Below are positions 25,836 through 36,092 of a DNA stretch of 54,706 bases, piece after piece. Within the stretch, counting starts at the first letter, position 1. Every line of letters begins with the position of its first letter. This stretch comes from Desulfuromusa sp. (GTDB lineage Bacteria > Desulfobacterota > Desulfuromonadia > Desulfuromonadales > Geopsychrobacteraceae). The position numbers were made by a program, and so were the translations under genes. The notes under the pieces were generated by a model, which did not search any database, was not told where the DNA came from, and saw nothing but the letters and a program-made list of their open reading frames with translations. The DNA is taken from assembly GCA_016744675.1 (NCBI GenBank), contig JADGDX010000016.1, positions 1 to 54,706 on the forward strand, in the 5' to 3' direction.

Positions 25836-26963
25836 ATGAATACGCTAAAACCAACGTCCATCATAATTTCCGATACTACTTTGCGCGACGGCGAACAAAC
25901 TCCTGGCGTCGTTTTTAGCCGCAAAGAGAAGAAAAAAATCGCCCGCATGCTCGATAAAATTGGGGTACAGGAACTTGAGTGTGGTATTCCCGCCATGAGT
26001 AAAGAGGAACAAAGGACGATTCGAGAATTGGTTGAACTTGGACTAAGCACGCGGCTGATGACTTGGAACCGGGCTTTAATCTCCGACATTGAAGCTTCAA
26101 TTGAAACCGGTATTTCTGCAGTTGATATCTCCCTTTCGGTTTCCGATATTCATATCAACAATAAGCTGAAAAAATCACGCCTCTGGGTTAAGCAGCAACT
26201 TAAAACGGCGCTGGCATTTGCGAAAAAAAACAACCTCTACGTTTCGGTTGGTGGCGAAGATTGTAGCCGTGCCGACATGACTTTTATCGCTGAACTCATC
26301 AAAATTTCTGAACAAGAAGGGGCTGATAGGTTCCGCTTTTGCGATACACTGGGCATCCTTAACCCCTTTTCGATGTTTGAAAAAATTCAGCAGTTGGCAG
26401 CCAACACCAAGCTTGACTTGGAAGTCCATAGCCACAACGATCTCGGTATGGCCACTGCAAATGCCATCGCTGGGATTAAAGCTGGTGCAAGTGTTGTTAG
26501 CACAACGATAAATGGTCTCGGCGAGCGCGCCGGAAACTCCGCCCTAGAAGAGGTGGTAATGGCGCTTAAGCACTCTTGCGGCATTGATCCCCAAATTGAT
26601 ACCCGCCGCTTTGCCGAAATTTCCCGCTACGTTGCCAAAGCTAGCTCTCGCCCTATTTCGGCGTCAAAAGCGGTGGTCGGTGAGTCGGTATTTTCCCATG
26701 AATCTGGACTTCATACCGACGGTATCTTAAAAAATCCCCGCAACTATGAAGGCTTTAGCCCTTCTGAAGTTGGTATGCGCCGCCACTTAGTTCTAGGGAA
26801 ACATTCTGGCCGCCACGGCTTAATGCATCGAATGAAAAAGTTAAACATTGAAACCAGAAACCTCGACCTCGATTTGATCCTGCAGCAGGTAAGAAACTTG
26901 TCTGGGCAATATAAACGAGCTTTGAACGATCAAGACCTCGTTCACCTCTGCCGCCCCAGTTAA
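25836..26963 (+). CDS. nifV: Homocitrate synthase NifV
   Basis: NifV condenses acetyl-CoA with 2-oxoglutarate to give R-homocitrate, the organic ligand of FeMo-co. The 375-residue TIM-barrel protein has the DRE-TIM motif [17 protein letters not shown] at the N-terminus, metal-binding [13 protein letters not shown] near residue 200, the [18 protein letters not shown] segment and the [17 protein letters not shown] region. GGGGAG precedes the ATG. The adjacent sigma-54 promoter and nif context favour NifV over isopropylmalate synthase. Confidence 0.95.
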   Translation: MNTLKPTSIIISDTTLRDGEQTPGVVFSRKEKKKIARMLDKIGVQELECGIPAMSKEEQRTIRELVELGLSTRLMTWNRALISDIEASIETGISAVDISLSVSDIHINNKLKKSRLWVKQQLKTALAFAKKNNLYVSVGGEDCSRADMTFIAELIKISEQEGADRFRFCDTLGILNPFSMFEKIQQLAANTKLDLEVHSHNDLGMATANAIAGIKAGASVVSTTINGLGERAGNSALEEVVMALKHSCGIDPQIDTRRFAEISRYVAKASSRPISASKAVVGESVFSHESGLHTDGILKNPRNYEGFSPSEVGMRRHLVLGKHSGRHGLMHRMKKLNIETRNLDLDLILQQVRNLSGQYKRALNDQDLVHLCRPS

Positions 26964-26974
26964 GGAACAACAAC

Positions 26975-27781
26975 ATGACGATCAAACCCATTGCTAACGA
27001 TGATTGGGAGCTGTTTTGTGTCTGGGCAGAAGCCGAAGGCTGGAAAATTTCATTCCAAGAACAGTACCTATTCAAAAACCAACTACGCCCATACTTTTAT
27101 GTTTTGTGGCACAACGGTGAGCGCTGCGGCTTTATCTCTGCCGTTATCTATAAAACCAGTGGCTGGATCGGCAACCTGATTGTCCCCGAGGAAAAACGTG
27201 GTTGTGGCTACGGGACTAAACTGTTGGATTATTCGATAACTAAGCTTAAACAAGCCCATCTTGACCGAATCTGGCTCACAGCATCAGCGCAAGGTGCCCC
27301 CCTCTATCGCCGCCGAAACTTTAAAACAGTAGACCGAGTCGTACGCTGGAAAGGGCTTGGAACTGGGACAAAAAAAAACAGGCACAAAGAATCACTCAAA
27401 ACATTAATAGAATTGGACTTGTTCTGTTGGAAAGAATCGAGAAGTAGCCTCATCAACCTACTGGCAGACAATTCTATCCTCATAAAATCAAGTGATAGTA
27501 TTGCCTTGTTGCAGCAGAGTCTTGATTTCTGGCAACTCGGCCCATGGGTTGCAAAAAATATGAATGTGCTAAAAGTCAAACAGTTACTTGAGAAAACAAT
27601 TGCCATAACTCCGGACAAAAAACCCTTAGTCCTCGATGTTCTTCATTCTTCGGGGCTAAATCTGTTACTGAGTCAGACAGGCTTTATCGTAGAAGGGCAA
27701 AATGACTTGATGTGCCTAAGCCAGAAACAGGTCACGTTATCGGGAGTGATCTCTCTGGCGAGCCTCGGAAGTATTGGCTAA
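26975..27781 (+). CDS. GNAT-family N-acetyltransferase downstream of nifV
   Basis: A 268-residue protein has an N-terminal GNAT domain (about 1-115): GWIGNLIVPEEKRGCGYGTKLLDY holds the acetyl-CoA-binding R/Q-x-x-G-x-G/A-like loop, and LTASAQGAPLYRRRNF follows. A second region of about 140 residues resembles a degenerate GNAT-like repeat (LAD..ILIKSSDSIALL, LVLDVLHSSGLNLL, GFIVEGQNDLM). Two-domain GNATs of this layout are common, with unknown targets. It starts 11 bases after nifV with AAGGAAC upstream, so it is in the nifV operon. No nitrogen-fixation role is established. Confidence 0.8.
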   Translation: MTIKPIANDDWELFCVWAEAEGWKISFQEQYLFKNQLRPYFYVLWHNGERCGFISAVIYKTSGWIGNLIVPEEKRGCGYGTKLLDYSITKLKQAHLDRIWLTASAQGAPLYRRRNFKTVDRVVRWKGLGTGTKKNRHKESLKTLIELDLFCWKESRSSLINLLADNSILIKSSDSIALLQQSLDFWQLGPWVAKNMNVLKVKQLLEKTIAITPDKKPLVLDVLHSSGLNLLLSQTGFIVEGQNDLMCLSQKQVTLSGVISLASLGSIG

Positions 27782-27822
27782 GAAACAAACCTTGGATCTT
27801 AAGTTTTCGACAAGATCAATCT

Positions 27823-28305
27823 CTATTTGCCACAGCACTTTTTATATTTTTTACCACTACCGCAAGAGCATGGATCATTGCGACCGATCTTATTGACATT
27901 GATCGGCTGTGATTTGACGATCTGCCCATCGGTAAACAGCCATTTGTCATCTATACGCTTGAATTGACCGCATTCGTGATAGCTACGGATACCATCTTTG
28001 TCACGAAAGCGAGCAATAAACTCGACCTCACCTTCGTCGTCTTCCGCCCCACCTGCAGTCGTTCCAAGAATTTCGAGCCCAAACCATTGAGAATTCTCTG
28101 CCCATGCCTTGGTTCCTTTGTGATCATAATCCTCACGGCAATCAGGATGGGTACTCTCATAAATAAAATCAACATCAACTTCAACGTGAGCACTGTAACG
28201 AGCCCGCATCAGCTGCTCTGCGGTTTCAGCAAGTTTCTTTCCTGAAATTACGGGTTCACAACAGGTCGTATAATCATCGCCACTACCACAAGGACAGCTG
28301 TTCAT
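27823..28305 (-). CDS. YchJ-family protein with paired SEC-C motifs
   Basis: The ATG at 28305 behind GAGGAG gives 160 residues starting [13 protein letters not shown] zinc-binding motifs occur at both ends ([13 protein letters not shown] and [15 protein letters not shown]). The central domain, with [28 protein letters not shown], is the NTF2-like YchJ fold. SEC-C motifs bind zinc and, in SecA, contact SecB and ribosomes. The function of YchJ proteins is unknown. It converges on the GNAT gene. Confidence 0.88.
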   Translation of the reverse strand: MNSCPCGSGDDYTTCCEPVISGKKLAETAEQLMRARYSAHVEVDVDFIYESTHPDCREDYDHKGTKAWAENSQWFGLEILGTTAGGAEDDEGEVEFIARFRDKDGIRSYHECGQFKRIDDKWLFTDGQIVKSQPINVNKIGRNDPCSCGSGKKYKKCCGK

Positions 28306-28536
28306 ATCGGTTCTCCTCAAAAAAATCGTTGCAAAAGTCGGTCGGAGTTTATTCACCCATCAGCAGTGTGTCAAGGCTGACTTGAGTGTTCATCCTCAAA
28401 AATAAGTAACGTCTTGAGAAAGAAAAAAGAACAGCCAAACAATAGCAAATATATAATTAGTTTCTTGTAATTTTTCTGCAATTCACTTAACATCGTCAAA
28501 TATATGTTGTTCATTATCTGACTTGGGGAGAAAAAA

Positions 28537-29448
28537 ATGAGACTTTTAACACGTAGCGACTTTGACGGCATTGCCTGCGCGGTGCTTTTGAAAGAAATTG
28601 GGATTATGGATGAAATGGTCTATGCCCACCCGAAAGATCTTCAAGATGGAAAAGTTGAAGTGACAAAGAATGACATCCTCGCAAATGTTCCTTTTGTTGA
28701 AGGTTGCGGCCTCTGGTTTGACCACCACTCCAGTGAACAAGAGAGGCTAGAACTCGAAGGAAAGTATGAAGGGCGTAGTGAGTTAGCACCGAGTGCCGCC
28801 AGGGTTATCAGCGATTATTATGGCGCTGACAAATTCACGAAATACCATGAGATGCTTGAATATGTTGACAAGGTCGATTCAGCACAACTAACCGAAGAGG
28901 AAATCATGTCTCCCGAAGGGTGGGTTCTTCTTGGTTTCATCTGTGACCCACGAACCGGACTAGGCTATCATAAAGATTACCGGATCAGCAACTTACAACT
29001 GATGCGCGATTTCATGGAGTACCTTGGAAACAAGCCTATTGATGACATCATGGAGCTCCCCGATGTCAAAGAGCGGGTTAAGCGTTACTTTGAAAATGAC
29101 ACTATTTTCAAAAAGTTTCTCATCGAAAAATCGACTCAGACTGGCCCTGTCGTTATCACTGATGCGAGGGGAATCGCAGACATTCCTCCTGGAAATCGCT
29201 TCCTGATCTACTCACTGTTTCCAGAAACAAACATCTCAATCCGCTTGATCGACGGGCGTGGGAAAGAGTTTGTGGCTATCTCAGTTGGCTACAGTATTCT
29301 TAATCGCACCTCTAACGTTGATGTTGGATCATTGATGTTAAAGTATGGGGGAGGTGGCCATAAGGCAGTCGGAACCTGCCAAGTTCCATATGACGATGCA
29401 AACCAGGTATTAAAAGAGATTATTGAAGCCATCAAAGAACAAAGCTGA
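28537..29448 (+). CDS. DHH-family phosphoesterase
   Basis: A 303-residue protein with the DHH-superfamily motifs SDFDGIACAVLL near residue 7, FDHHSS near 67 and the C-terminal DHHA1-type GGGGHKAVGTC near 273. These proteins are manganese-dependent phosphoesterases that act on oligoribonucleotides, cyclic dinucleotides, pAp or polyphosphate. The exact substrate is not predictable here. TTGGGGAG precedes the ATG. It stands alone in a 230-base-flanked position. Confidence 0.85.
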   Translation: MRLLTRSDFDGIACAVLLKEIGIMDEMVYAHPKDLQDGKVEVTKNDILANVPFVEGCGLWFDHHSSEQERLELEGKYEGRSELAPSAARVISDYYGADKFTKYHEMLEYVDKVDSAQLTEEEIMSPEGWVLLGFICDPRTGLGYHKDYRISNLQLMRDFMEYLGNKPIDDIMELPDVKERVKRYFENDTIFKKFLIEKSTQTGPVVITDARGIADIPPGNRFLIYSLFPETNISIRLIDGRGKEFVAISVGYSILNRTSNVDVGSLMLKYGGGGHKAVGTCQVPYDDANQVLKEIIEAIKEQS

Positions 29449-29489
29449 CATAGCCTTCGGACAATAGACCTTCCCTACAAATAACGATT

Positions 29490-29543
29490 AAAAGGGACGG
29501 GGGTTTTTCATGTGCTCAATACATGTTGAATCCTGTCCCTTTT
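29490..29543. repeat. GGGAC-type extragenic palindrome
   Basis: AAAAGGGAC (29490-29498) pairs with GTCCCTTTT (29535-29543), and an inner CATGT/ACATG stem lies between. From memory this GGGAC...GTCCC wording resembles REP-type repeats in deltaproteobacteria. It may also terminate transcription of the DHH gene, since the right arm ends in TTTTCC. Confidence 0.6.
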
Positions 29544-29636
29544 CCTATTAGATATCCATCCTCATGTGCTAGTTTCCTGCCTAACAAATATTATTTTCAA
29601 CAACCGCCAGAAGAAAAGCTGCACAAGGAAATAAAA

Positions 29637-30851
29637 ATGGAGATTGCCATCATCGGAGGAGGAGCTGCTGGTTTTTTTGCCGCAATCACGGCAAAAGAAA
29701 ACTATCCGGATGCCAACGTGACCATTTTTGAGAAATCGAAAAATGTTTTAAGCAAGGTCAGAATATCAGGCGGAGGTCGATGCAATCTCACTAATGCATG
29801 TCAAAATATAAAAGAATTAACAGAATCATATCCTCGTGGGGGCAAAGCTCTCAGAAAATCCTTTAAATCTTTTAACAATATGCATGCGATGCAATGGTTT
29901 GAAGCCCGAGGCGTCCCCTTAGTCATTCAAGATGATCAATGCGTATTCCCAAAGTCTCAAGATTCACAAAGTGTGATTGACTGCTTTTTACAACAAGCAG
30001 ATTTGTTAAAAATTAAAATCGTCACTGACTCTGGCATCAAAACTATTGAAAAACTTGAGAATAAACTTCAACTGGGCTTTTCAAACCAGAACGTTCCCGC
30101 CAAAACCTTTGATAAAGTCATTGTTGCAACTGGTGGTTCTCCACAAAAAAAAGGCTTGCTGTGGCTCGAAAAGCTGAACCATAAAATTGAATCCCCTGTC
30201 CCCTCACTGTTTACCTTCAAAACAGCCGGTGAGTCCGTAACCCAATTGATGGGAGTTGTTGTTGAAAAAACCATCGTGAGTATTCAAGGAAGCAAACTCA
30301 AGGCAGAGGGACCGTTACTGATTACCCACTGGGGAATGAGTGGCCCAGTTATTTTAAAGCTCTCTTCTCTTGGTGCAAGAGTTCTAAGCAAAGAAAACTA
30401 TCAGTTTAAAATTCAGGTGAAGTGGGCTGACAAACACAACTACGATGACGTTACATCTGAGTTGAAAAAAATCACCACTGACAATCCAAAAAAAATACTG
30501 GCGAATGTCAGGCCCTATTCTTTACCCGACAGATTGTGGCGTGCGTTGTTGGAAAAAAACGACTTATCACTCAACAAAAAGTGGGACGAACTTGGGAAAA
30601 AGGGGTTAAATAAGTTAGCTAACCTCCTCACCAATGATGTCTACTCGATCAAGGGACAGACCCAATTCAGAGATGAGTTCGTTACCTGTGGTGGTGTCAG
30701 TCTAGAGAGTATTGACCTGAACTCAATGCAAAGTAAGGTTTGTGAGAACCTCTACTTTGCCGGTGAAGTCATGGATATCGATGGCATCACCGGTGGTTTT
30801 AACTTTCAAGCGGCGTGGACGACAGCCTTTATCGCAGCAAAATTACATTAA
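29637..30851 (+). CDS. HI0933/YhiN-family NAD(P)/FAD-dependent oxidoreductase
   Basis: The start at 29637 behind AAGGAAAT gives 404 residues beginning MEIAIIGGGAAGFFAA. The dinucleotide-binding GGGAAG is followed by the family hallmark KVRISGGGRCNLTNAC near 40-55. VIVATGGSPQKKG, LITHWGMSGPVILKLS and the C-terminal GEVMDIDGITGGFNFQAAWTTA also match HI0933-like flavoproteins. Their physiological reaction is not well defined. The longer in-frame start at 29523 runs through the preceding palindrome and is not used. Confidence 0.9.
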   Translation: MEIAIIGGGAAGFFAAITAKENYPDANVTIFEKSKNVLSKVRISGGGRCNLTNACQNIKELTESYPRGGKALRKSFKSFNNMHAMQWFEARGVPLVIQDDQCVFPKSQDSQSVIDCFLQQADLLKIKIVTDSGIKTIEKLENKLQLGFSNQNVPAKTFDKVIVATGGSPQKKGLLWLEKLNHKIESPVPSLFTFKTAGESVTQLMGVVVEKTIVSIQGSKLKAEGPLLITHWGMSGPVILKLSSLGARVLSKENYQFKIQVKWADKHNYDDVTSELKKITTDNPKKILANVRPYSLPDRLWRALLEKNDLSLNKKWDELGKKGLNKLANLLTNDVYSIKGQTQFRDEFVTCGGVSLESIDLNSMQSKVCENLYFAGEVMDIDGITGGFNFQAAWTTAFIAAKLH

Positions 30852-30991
30852 GTACCAAGAGATGTGGTCAGGGTTGCAATCGACCTTGACTGCAAGATAG
30901 TATCAAATGATAATCCACGATCCATTGTGGACCCTATTCGAAATAACCCATTTCACAATATAAAATTGATATTCGTTGAAAGGAATTCAAA

Positions 30992-31327
30992 ATGAAAACC
31001 CTACTTGTCATGACTCTCGCATTGATTCTTATCTCACCAGCTTTTGTCTGTGCTGAATCATTTGGCCCTAAGTACGATAAGATTGTCACTTTTTTCCAGG
31101 GAGAAACTGAGCGACAAGCTTTGGACGCAATCTGGAAGTCTAAGACAGACTTTAAAATTGGGATGGTTGATGATGGGAAAAAACAAGACGAATATGCAAA
31201 ATACGCTTGCGAAATTCTTTACAATGAAGGTTTCCGTGGCAACGAAATAGAGGTCTCCATTATCGACATAGAAAAACTCGCCTACAAAAACAAATGGGTG
31301 ACAATTGGGCAAGCAACCTGTGAATAG
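30992..31327 (+). CDS. Small exported hypothetical protein
   Basis: A 111-residue protein has a clear signal peptide (MKTLLVMTLALILISPAFVCA) and a mature part of about 90 residues with two Cys near the C-terminal half (YACEILYNEG and QATCE), which could form a periplasmic disulfide. GAAAGGAATTC precedes the ATG. The middle (WKSKTDFKIGMVDDGKKQDEYAKYACEIL) resembles small secreted proteins of unknown function; no family recognised. Confidence 0.75.
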   Translation: MKTLLVMTLALILISPAFVCAESFGPKYDKIVTFFQGETERQALDAIWKSKTDFKIGMVDDGKKQDEYAKYACEILYNEGFRGNEIEVSIIDIEKLAYKNKWVTIGQATCE

Positions 31328-31343
31328 GTAAAATGGAGATTCA

Positions 31344-31649
31344 TCATGACGATTCTGCCGCTAATTGGTTCTCAGCGGATGCAACCAACTGGCACTTTTC
31401 ACATCGGCGCAGCTTTTTGATCTGACATTCACGACGGCTGGCGCTGCTGCGGTTATGGTTTCCCTCTAAATAGACCAAACGACGCGGCGAGCGACCACGA
31501 AAGTATTTGGCTCCCGTTCCGTCGCGGTGTTGAGCAAAGCGTCGGTCAATGTCAGTTGTGATACCGGTATAGTAAGAATCATCAGAACAAAGAATGATAT
31601 ATACATACCAGAGACAGGATGGATCCTGAATCGCATTAACCATATTCAC
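31344..31649 (-). CDS. GIY-YIG nuclease-superfamily protein
   Basis: A 101-residue single-domain protein with [31 protein letters not shown], the YhbQ/UPF0213-type GIY-YIG core, including the GIT-D-R and catalytic-site arrangement, and the later [21 protein letters not shown] with the conserved Glu. The start is either GTG at 31649 or ATG at 31643; AAGGAAT lies closer to the GTG. E. coli YhbQ is DNA-damage linked, but the function of this branch is unclear. Confidence 0.85.
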   Translation of the reverse strand: MNMVNAIQDPSCLWYVYIILCSDDSYYTGITTDIDRRFAQHRDGTGAKYFRGRSPRRLVYLEGNHNRSSASRRECQIKKLRRCEKCQLVASAENQLAAESS

Positions 31650-31756
31650 TTATTCCTTATTGGGGGATTTGTGACCGTACCATGCTGGAAAAGAAGAATG
31701 CCAGCAACTCAATTGCGATGCAGACCATCGCTAATAATTGCAAGAGATTAAACTCT

Positions 31757-31978
31757 ATGAGTGAACCTAAAAGTAATGACCCTCTCCATGGCATAACCCT
31801 TAAACACATTCTGGACAGTCTCGTTGAGTATTATGGCTGGGAAGAACTGAGTGAACACATTGATCTCAGGTGTTTCACAAATAACCCCTCTGTGAATTCA
31901 AGTCTCAAATTCTTACGCAAAACACCGTGGGCACGAAAGAAAGTTGAAAAACTTTATCTTTACCTCAAAGCAAAGTGA
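31757..31978 (+). CDS. VF530/DUF2132-family DNA-binding-like protein
   Basis: The ATG at 31757 gives 73 residues: [19 protein letters not shown], then [21 protein letters not shown] and [17 protein letters not shown]. This matches the VF530 family, small proteins with a double-helix-hairpin fold of unknown function that are suspected to bind nucleic acid. A longer start at 31682 has no ribosome-binding site advantage. It is followed 13 bases later by the helicase gene, so the two may be cotranscribed. Confidence 0.85.
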   Translation: MSEPKSNDPLHGITLKHILDSLVEYYGWEELSEHIDLRCFTNNPSVNSSLKFLRKTPWARKKVEKLYLYLKAK

Positions 31979-31991
31979 TTGGTAGACACGT

Positions 31992-33320
31992 ATGTCGTTT
32001 TCATCCCTAGAACTATCAGCCCCGCTGCTTCGTGCTCTCACTGAGTTAAAACACACGAGCCCTACCCCGATTCAAGCAAAATCGATCCCTGCAATTCTTT
32101 CGGGGAGAGATGTCATGGCGGCGGCTCAAACGGGAACAGGAAAAACAGCCGGTTTTACTCTCCCTCTGCTAGAAAGCTTCAGTGGCAAAGAACGAGTGCC
32201 GTCAAATCATGTCCGTGCGCTGATTTTGGCTCCAACCCGTGAATTGGCGATACAGATTGCTGATCAAGTTGCCACCTACGGACAATACCTTCCCGTCACG
32301 TCAGATGTTGTCTATGGCGGAGTAAAAATCAATCCACAAATGATGAAACTTCGCCGAGGGGTTGATCTTTTAGTTGCCACACCGGGGCGGCTCATTGACC
32401 TGATCGGCAAGAATGCGGTAAAACTCTCTTGCGTTGAAGCACTGGTTTTGGATGAAGCCGATCGCATGCTCGATATGGGTTTTGCCGATGAAATCGGGCA
32501 GATCCTTAAACTGCTCCCCAATAAGCGGCAGAACTTACTCTTTTCTGCAACCTTTTCTGACGATATCCGCGATCTTTGTCGAAGACTTCTTAATAACCCA
32601 ATTAAGATAGAAGTTAATCCACGAAACTCCACACCTAAAAGTGTTAGACAGTGGGTTTATGAAGTTGATAAAAGTAAAAAACCAGCTCTGCTTAGCCACC
32701 TGATCCAAAACAAAGAATGGTCACAAGTTCTGGTATTCACACGCACTAAGAACGGTGCAGATCAACTGGTCAAGCACTTAAAAAGTCAAAATATTTCTGC
32801 TGTCGCAATTCATGGTGACAAGAGTCAAGGGCTCCGTACTCGTGCTCTTAATGATTTTAAAGCAAATAAAACCCGAATTCTCGTCGCAACCGATATTGCA
32901 GCGCGAGGTCTCGATATCAACGACCTTCCCCACGTGATCAATTTTGACCTCCCAAAGGTTCCCGAAGATTACCTCCACCGTATTGGTCGCACTGGACGGG
33001 CCAGTTCCGAAGGAGAAGGAATTTCTCTGGTGAGTGCCGATGAGGCCAAACTCCTTGCTGCAATTGAGTCAGTGATCCGTCAAACCTTAGTGAGAGAAGT
33101 CGAAACCGGATTTATTCCAAAACATAAAGTTCCGTTGACCCGTCAATCAAAACCACGCCCAAAGAAGTTGAAGAAACCAAAGCAATCAAAATCCCTAGAT
33201 AAAAAATCAAAAGACAGTGATGACAAAAGTCACAAGACCTCATCATCTCGCCGCTCCAGACAATCCCCAAAAGGTATGAAACCTGAAAAACCCTCTTCAA
33301 ACAGGAGAAAAAAAAGATAA
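31992..33320 (+). CDS. rhlE: DEAD-box ATP-dependent RNA helicase, RhlE-like
   Basis: A 442-residue protein with the Q motif ([14 protein letters not shown]), Walker [47 protein letters not shown], and helicase C motifs including [12 protein letters not shown] and HRIGRTGRA. The tail after residue 365 is Lys/Ser-rich and disordered ([18 protein letters not shown]), as in RhlE and other cold-shock helicases acting on ribosome assembly or mRNA decay. The RhlE label is by overall layout. Confidence 0.92.
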   Translation: MSFSSLELSAPLLRALTELKHTSPTPIQAKSIPAILSGRDVMAAAQTGTGKTAGFTLPLLESFSGKERVPSNHVRALILAPTRELAIQIADQVATYGQYLPVTSDVVYGGVKINPQMMKLRRGVDLLVATPGRLIDLIGKNAVKLSCVEALVLDEADRMLDMGFADEIGQILKLLPNKRQNLLFSATFSDDIRDLCRRLLNNPIKIEVNPRNSTPKSVRQWVYEVDKSKKPALLSHLIQNKEWSQVLVFTRTKNGADQLVKHLKSQNISAVAIHGDKSQGLRTRALNDFKANKTRILVATDIAARGLDINDLPHVINFDLPKVPEDYLHRIGRTGRASSEGEGISLVSADEAKLLAAIESVIRQTLVREVETGFIPKHKVPLTRQSKPRPKKLKKPKQSKSLDKKSKDSDDKSHKTSSSRRSRQSPKGMKPEKPSSNRRKKR

Positions 33321-33540
33321 TGATCTCAGACTGAACCATCCTTCCCCTCATGTAGTTCTCTTTTGCCTCAAGCAGATATTTTCGCCACCACAAAGAACAC
33401 GTCAACAATGGACTTCATTATTAACGAGAAACAATTCCCCTTGATTTTAAGTAGATTATTATTTATTCTTGCAAATGAATCACTCCCAATGTTTTTTAGG
33501 GTGCACAAAAACAAGGTGTTCATCATCAAGGAGCTCGCTC

Positions 33541-35451
33541 ATGCGTTCATTTTCATTGAGAACAAAACTGATTGCAGGTGGAGTTTTATTTCCAACGATT
33601 CTACTACTTGGACTGTTCATTTCTTTTTATAACCATGAAAAAGGCCAAGTCCTCGATTCTGTAATTGATAAATCAAGGGTCATAGCGAGAACAGTAGAAT
33701 CGGCCCGAATGGAAATGGAAGATAATTGGCTACGTGGCATTTTTAAAGTGTCCATGTTGAGAGAATGGGCCGAAAAAGGTCAAAGAGATAAGATACTTGC
33801 TTCCGTTCCGGTTGTTTCAGCATGGAATGCAGCCATGCGAAAAGCTAAAGAAGGTGGATATATCTTCAAGGTTCCAAAATTTCAACCACGGAATTCTCAA
33901 AACACTCCGAACGACCTTGAAAGCCGGGTCTTGCAACTGATGAAAGATAAAAACCTGAAGGAATACCACGAAATCAATCTGGAGAATAATTCTGTTCATT
34001 ACTTCCGTGCGGTGTACTTAACCGAAACGTGCCTGTACTGCCATGGAAATCCATCTAAGTCGGAAGAGTACTGGGGGAACACAAACGGTCTCGACCCAAC
34101 CAATACGAGGATGGAAAATTGGACCGTAGGTGAAATGCACGGAGCGTTTGAAATCATCCACTCTCTCGAAGAAGCTGATTCCCAACTCGCCTCAACGATG
34201 ACTCGTTCTGGCGGTGTGTTTTTCTTACTCCTGTGTATAGCCGGTGGTTTAATTTCAGTATTTGCGACGAAGGCGGTTGTGAACCCGGTTCGTCAATCAA
34301 TGGAAATGATCGAAGATCTCGAGCAAGGAAAGCTTGACACAAGAATCGACACACATCGAACCGATGAGTTAGGACGCCTAGCAAATTCCCTTAACAGCTT
34401 TGCTGATAATTTGCGCGATGAAGTTCTAGAGGCATTCAATCGGTTGGCTCAAGGAGACTTCAGTTTTCAAGCCAAAGGTTTAATTTCAGCCCCCCTCGCA
34501 AATGCCTGCCAGGGTCTAACAACTTCAATGCAAACCGTTCAAGACGCTAGCAGCCAAGTGGCTTCAGGTGCTGTTCAAGTTTCTGAAACCAGTTCCTCTC
34601 TTGCCAATGGAGCGACACAACAGGCGGCAGCGTTGGAAGAGATCTCTGCTTCAATGACAGAGATGAATGAGCAAACAACAAGTAATGCCGACAATGCCGA
34701 GGCAGCAAATAAGCTCTCTGAAGAAGCACGCCTCGCAGCTGAAAAAGGGAACGAACAGATGCAGACCATGGTGAACGCTATGGATGAAATCAAAAAATCA
34801 GCGCAGGACATCAACAAAATCATTAAGGTTATTGATGAGATTGCCTTCCAGACAAATTTGTTAGCGCTCAATGCTGCCGTTGAGGCCGCTCGTGCTGGGC
34901 AACATGGAAAAGGCTTTGCCGTCGTCGCTGAAGAAGTCCGCAACCTTGCCGCTCGCAGTGCTAAGGCCGCCCAGGAAACAACAGCCTTAATTCAAGGGTC
35001 TTTGGACAAGACAAACAATGGCGCTGATATTGCCCATGGCACAGCAGTATCACTTAGCGCAATCGTCACTGATGTTACTAAGGTCTCAGATCTGGTTGCA
35101 GAGATTGCAGCTGCCAGCCATGAGCAATCCTTGGGCATTTCACAAGTCAATGAAGGGCTAACGCAACTTGATGAAGTCAACCAACAAACGACTGGAACTT
35201 CTGAAGAAAGTGCCGCGATAGCTGAAGAGCTTTCAAGTCAAACAAACGATATGCAAACCATGCTACAGCGTTTCACCTTAAGTAGCCAGGTTGCCCAGAT
35301 GGTCGTTCCACCTCTATCCAGACAACCAAATCCACCGACACAAACAGCACCGCGTCAACAACCCAAGGTAGAATCAGTTGAAACGGGTTGGGGGAGCTCA
35401 CCCGCTGCACAAACAATTAAGCTTGATGATGATGATTTTGGAAAGTATTAA
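33541..35451 (+). CDS. Methyl-accepting chemotaxis protein with periplasmic c-heme (DUF3365) domain
   Basis: The ATG at 33541 behind AAGGAG gives 636 residues. TM1 lies near 10-30 and TM2 near 222-245. The periplasmic region between them has a DUF3365-like fold with [15 protein letters not shown] near 158-172, a CxxCH c-type heme site. A HAMP domain (about 246-300) and an MCP signalling domain follow, with the conserved hairpin tip [23 protein letters not shown]...[15 protein letters not shown]. The C-terminus is low-complexity and Pro-rich. Heme-containing chemoreceptors of this kind in Geobacter are thought to sense redox or gases. An intrinsic terminator follows at 35479. Confidence 0.9.
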   Translation: MRSFSLRTKLIAGGVLFPTILLLGLFISFYNHEKGQVLDSVIDKSRVIARTVESARMEMEDNWLRGIFKVSMLREWAEKGQRDKILASVPVVSAWNAAMRKAKEGGYIFKVPKFQPRNSQNTPNDLESRVLQLMKDKNLKEYHEINLENNSVHYFRAVYLTETCLYCHGNPSKSEEYWGNTNGLDPTNTRMENWTVGEMHGAFEIIHSLEEADSQLASTMTRSGGVFFLLLCIAGGLISVFATKAVVNPVRQSMEMIEDLEQGKLDTRIDTHRTDELGRLANSLNSFADNLRDEVLEAFNRLAQGDFSFQAKGLISAPLANACQGLTTSMQTVQDASSQVASGAVQVSETSSSLANGATQQAAALEEISASMTEMNEQTTSNADNAEAANKLSEEARLAAEKGNEQMQTMVNAMDEIKKSAQDINKIIKVIDEIAFQTNLLALNAAVEAARAGQHGKGFAVVAEEVRNLAARSAKAAQETTALIQGSLDKTNNGADIAHGTAVSLSAIVTDVTKVSDLVAEIAAASHEQSLGISQVNEGLTQLDEVNQQTTGTSEESAAIAEELSSQTNDMQTMLQRFTLSSQVAQMVVPPLSRQPNPPTQTAPRQQPKVESVETGWGSSPAAQTIKLDDDDFGKY

Positions 35452-35478
35452 GCAATATCAGTTCATAGCTTAAGACGA

Positions 35479-35512
35479 AAAGGCTCTACCAAAATGGTGG
35501 AGCCTTTTTTTA
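35479..35512 (+). terminator. Terminator after the heme chemoreceptor
   Basis: AAAGGCTCTACCA (35479-35491) pairs with TGGTGGAGCCTTT (35495-35507) through one wobble, with a short A-rich loop and a run of T (to 35511). A strong rho-independent terminator. Confidence 0.9.
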
Positions 35513-35573
35513 TTAATCACTATATATTCTCTGCGACAGCTTCAAGTCCTCATAACAATAACGAGAAACGCAA

Positions 35574-35993
35574 ATGGACGAACTACATATCACAACCGAA
35601 ATACTGATTCCAAGAAGTGAAATTGAAATGAGTGCCATCCGCTCACAAGGAGCTGGCGGGCAAAACGTCAATAAGGTGTCTACTGGAATCCATCTACGCT
35701 TTGACATCCACAACTCATCACTTCCAGAAACCATAAAGCTCAGACTGATACAACAATCAGATCACCGGATCAACAAAGACGGCGTTATTATTATCAAATC
35801 TCAACAGACTCGTAGTCAGGAACAAAATAGAGTCAATGCCTTAAAAATGCTCCAAACGATAATCCAATCAACACTTGTTCGACACAAGCCACGTAAAAAA
35901 ACTCGCCCAAAGAAATCAGCAATAAAAAAGCGTATCGACAATAAAAAAGGACGGGGAAAGCTTAAAGAATTACGCCAAAAAATCACTCACTAG
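35574..35993 (+). CDS. arfB: Alternative ribosome-rescue peptidyl-tRNA hydrolase ArfB
   Basis: A 139-residue protein with the GGQ motif SQGAGGQNVNKV near residue 25, shared with release factors. It lacks their codon-recognition domain and ends in a Lys/Arg-rich tail (KKTRPKKSAIKKRIDNKKG) that inserts into the empty mRNA channel. ArfB (YaeJ) hydrolyses peptidyl-tRNA on stalled ribosomes. It appears monocistronic. Confidence 0.93.
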   Translation: MDELHITTEILIPRSEIEMSAIRSQGAGGQNVNKVSTGIHLRFDIHNSSLPETIKLRLIQQSDHRINKDGVIIIKSQQTRSQEQNRVNALKMLQTIIQSTLVRHKPRKKTRPKKSAIKKRIDNKKGRGKLKELRQKITH

Positions 35994-36092
35994 AAGTCAT
36001 TCTGTTGGGCTAAACAGCCCTAGCACCCCTTTGTTAGACCTTGCAACCAATCCTTAGGTAGTGTAAATTAAACAAATCTATTAATTTAGCGG

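Noticed and set aside
33321..33540. Flagellar-type (sigma-28) promoter ahead of the chemoreceptor
   Set aside because: No TAAA-N15-GCCGATAA-like pair was found in the 220-base gap.
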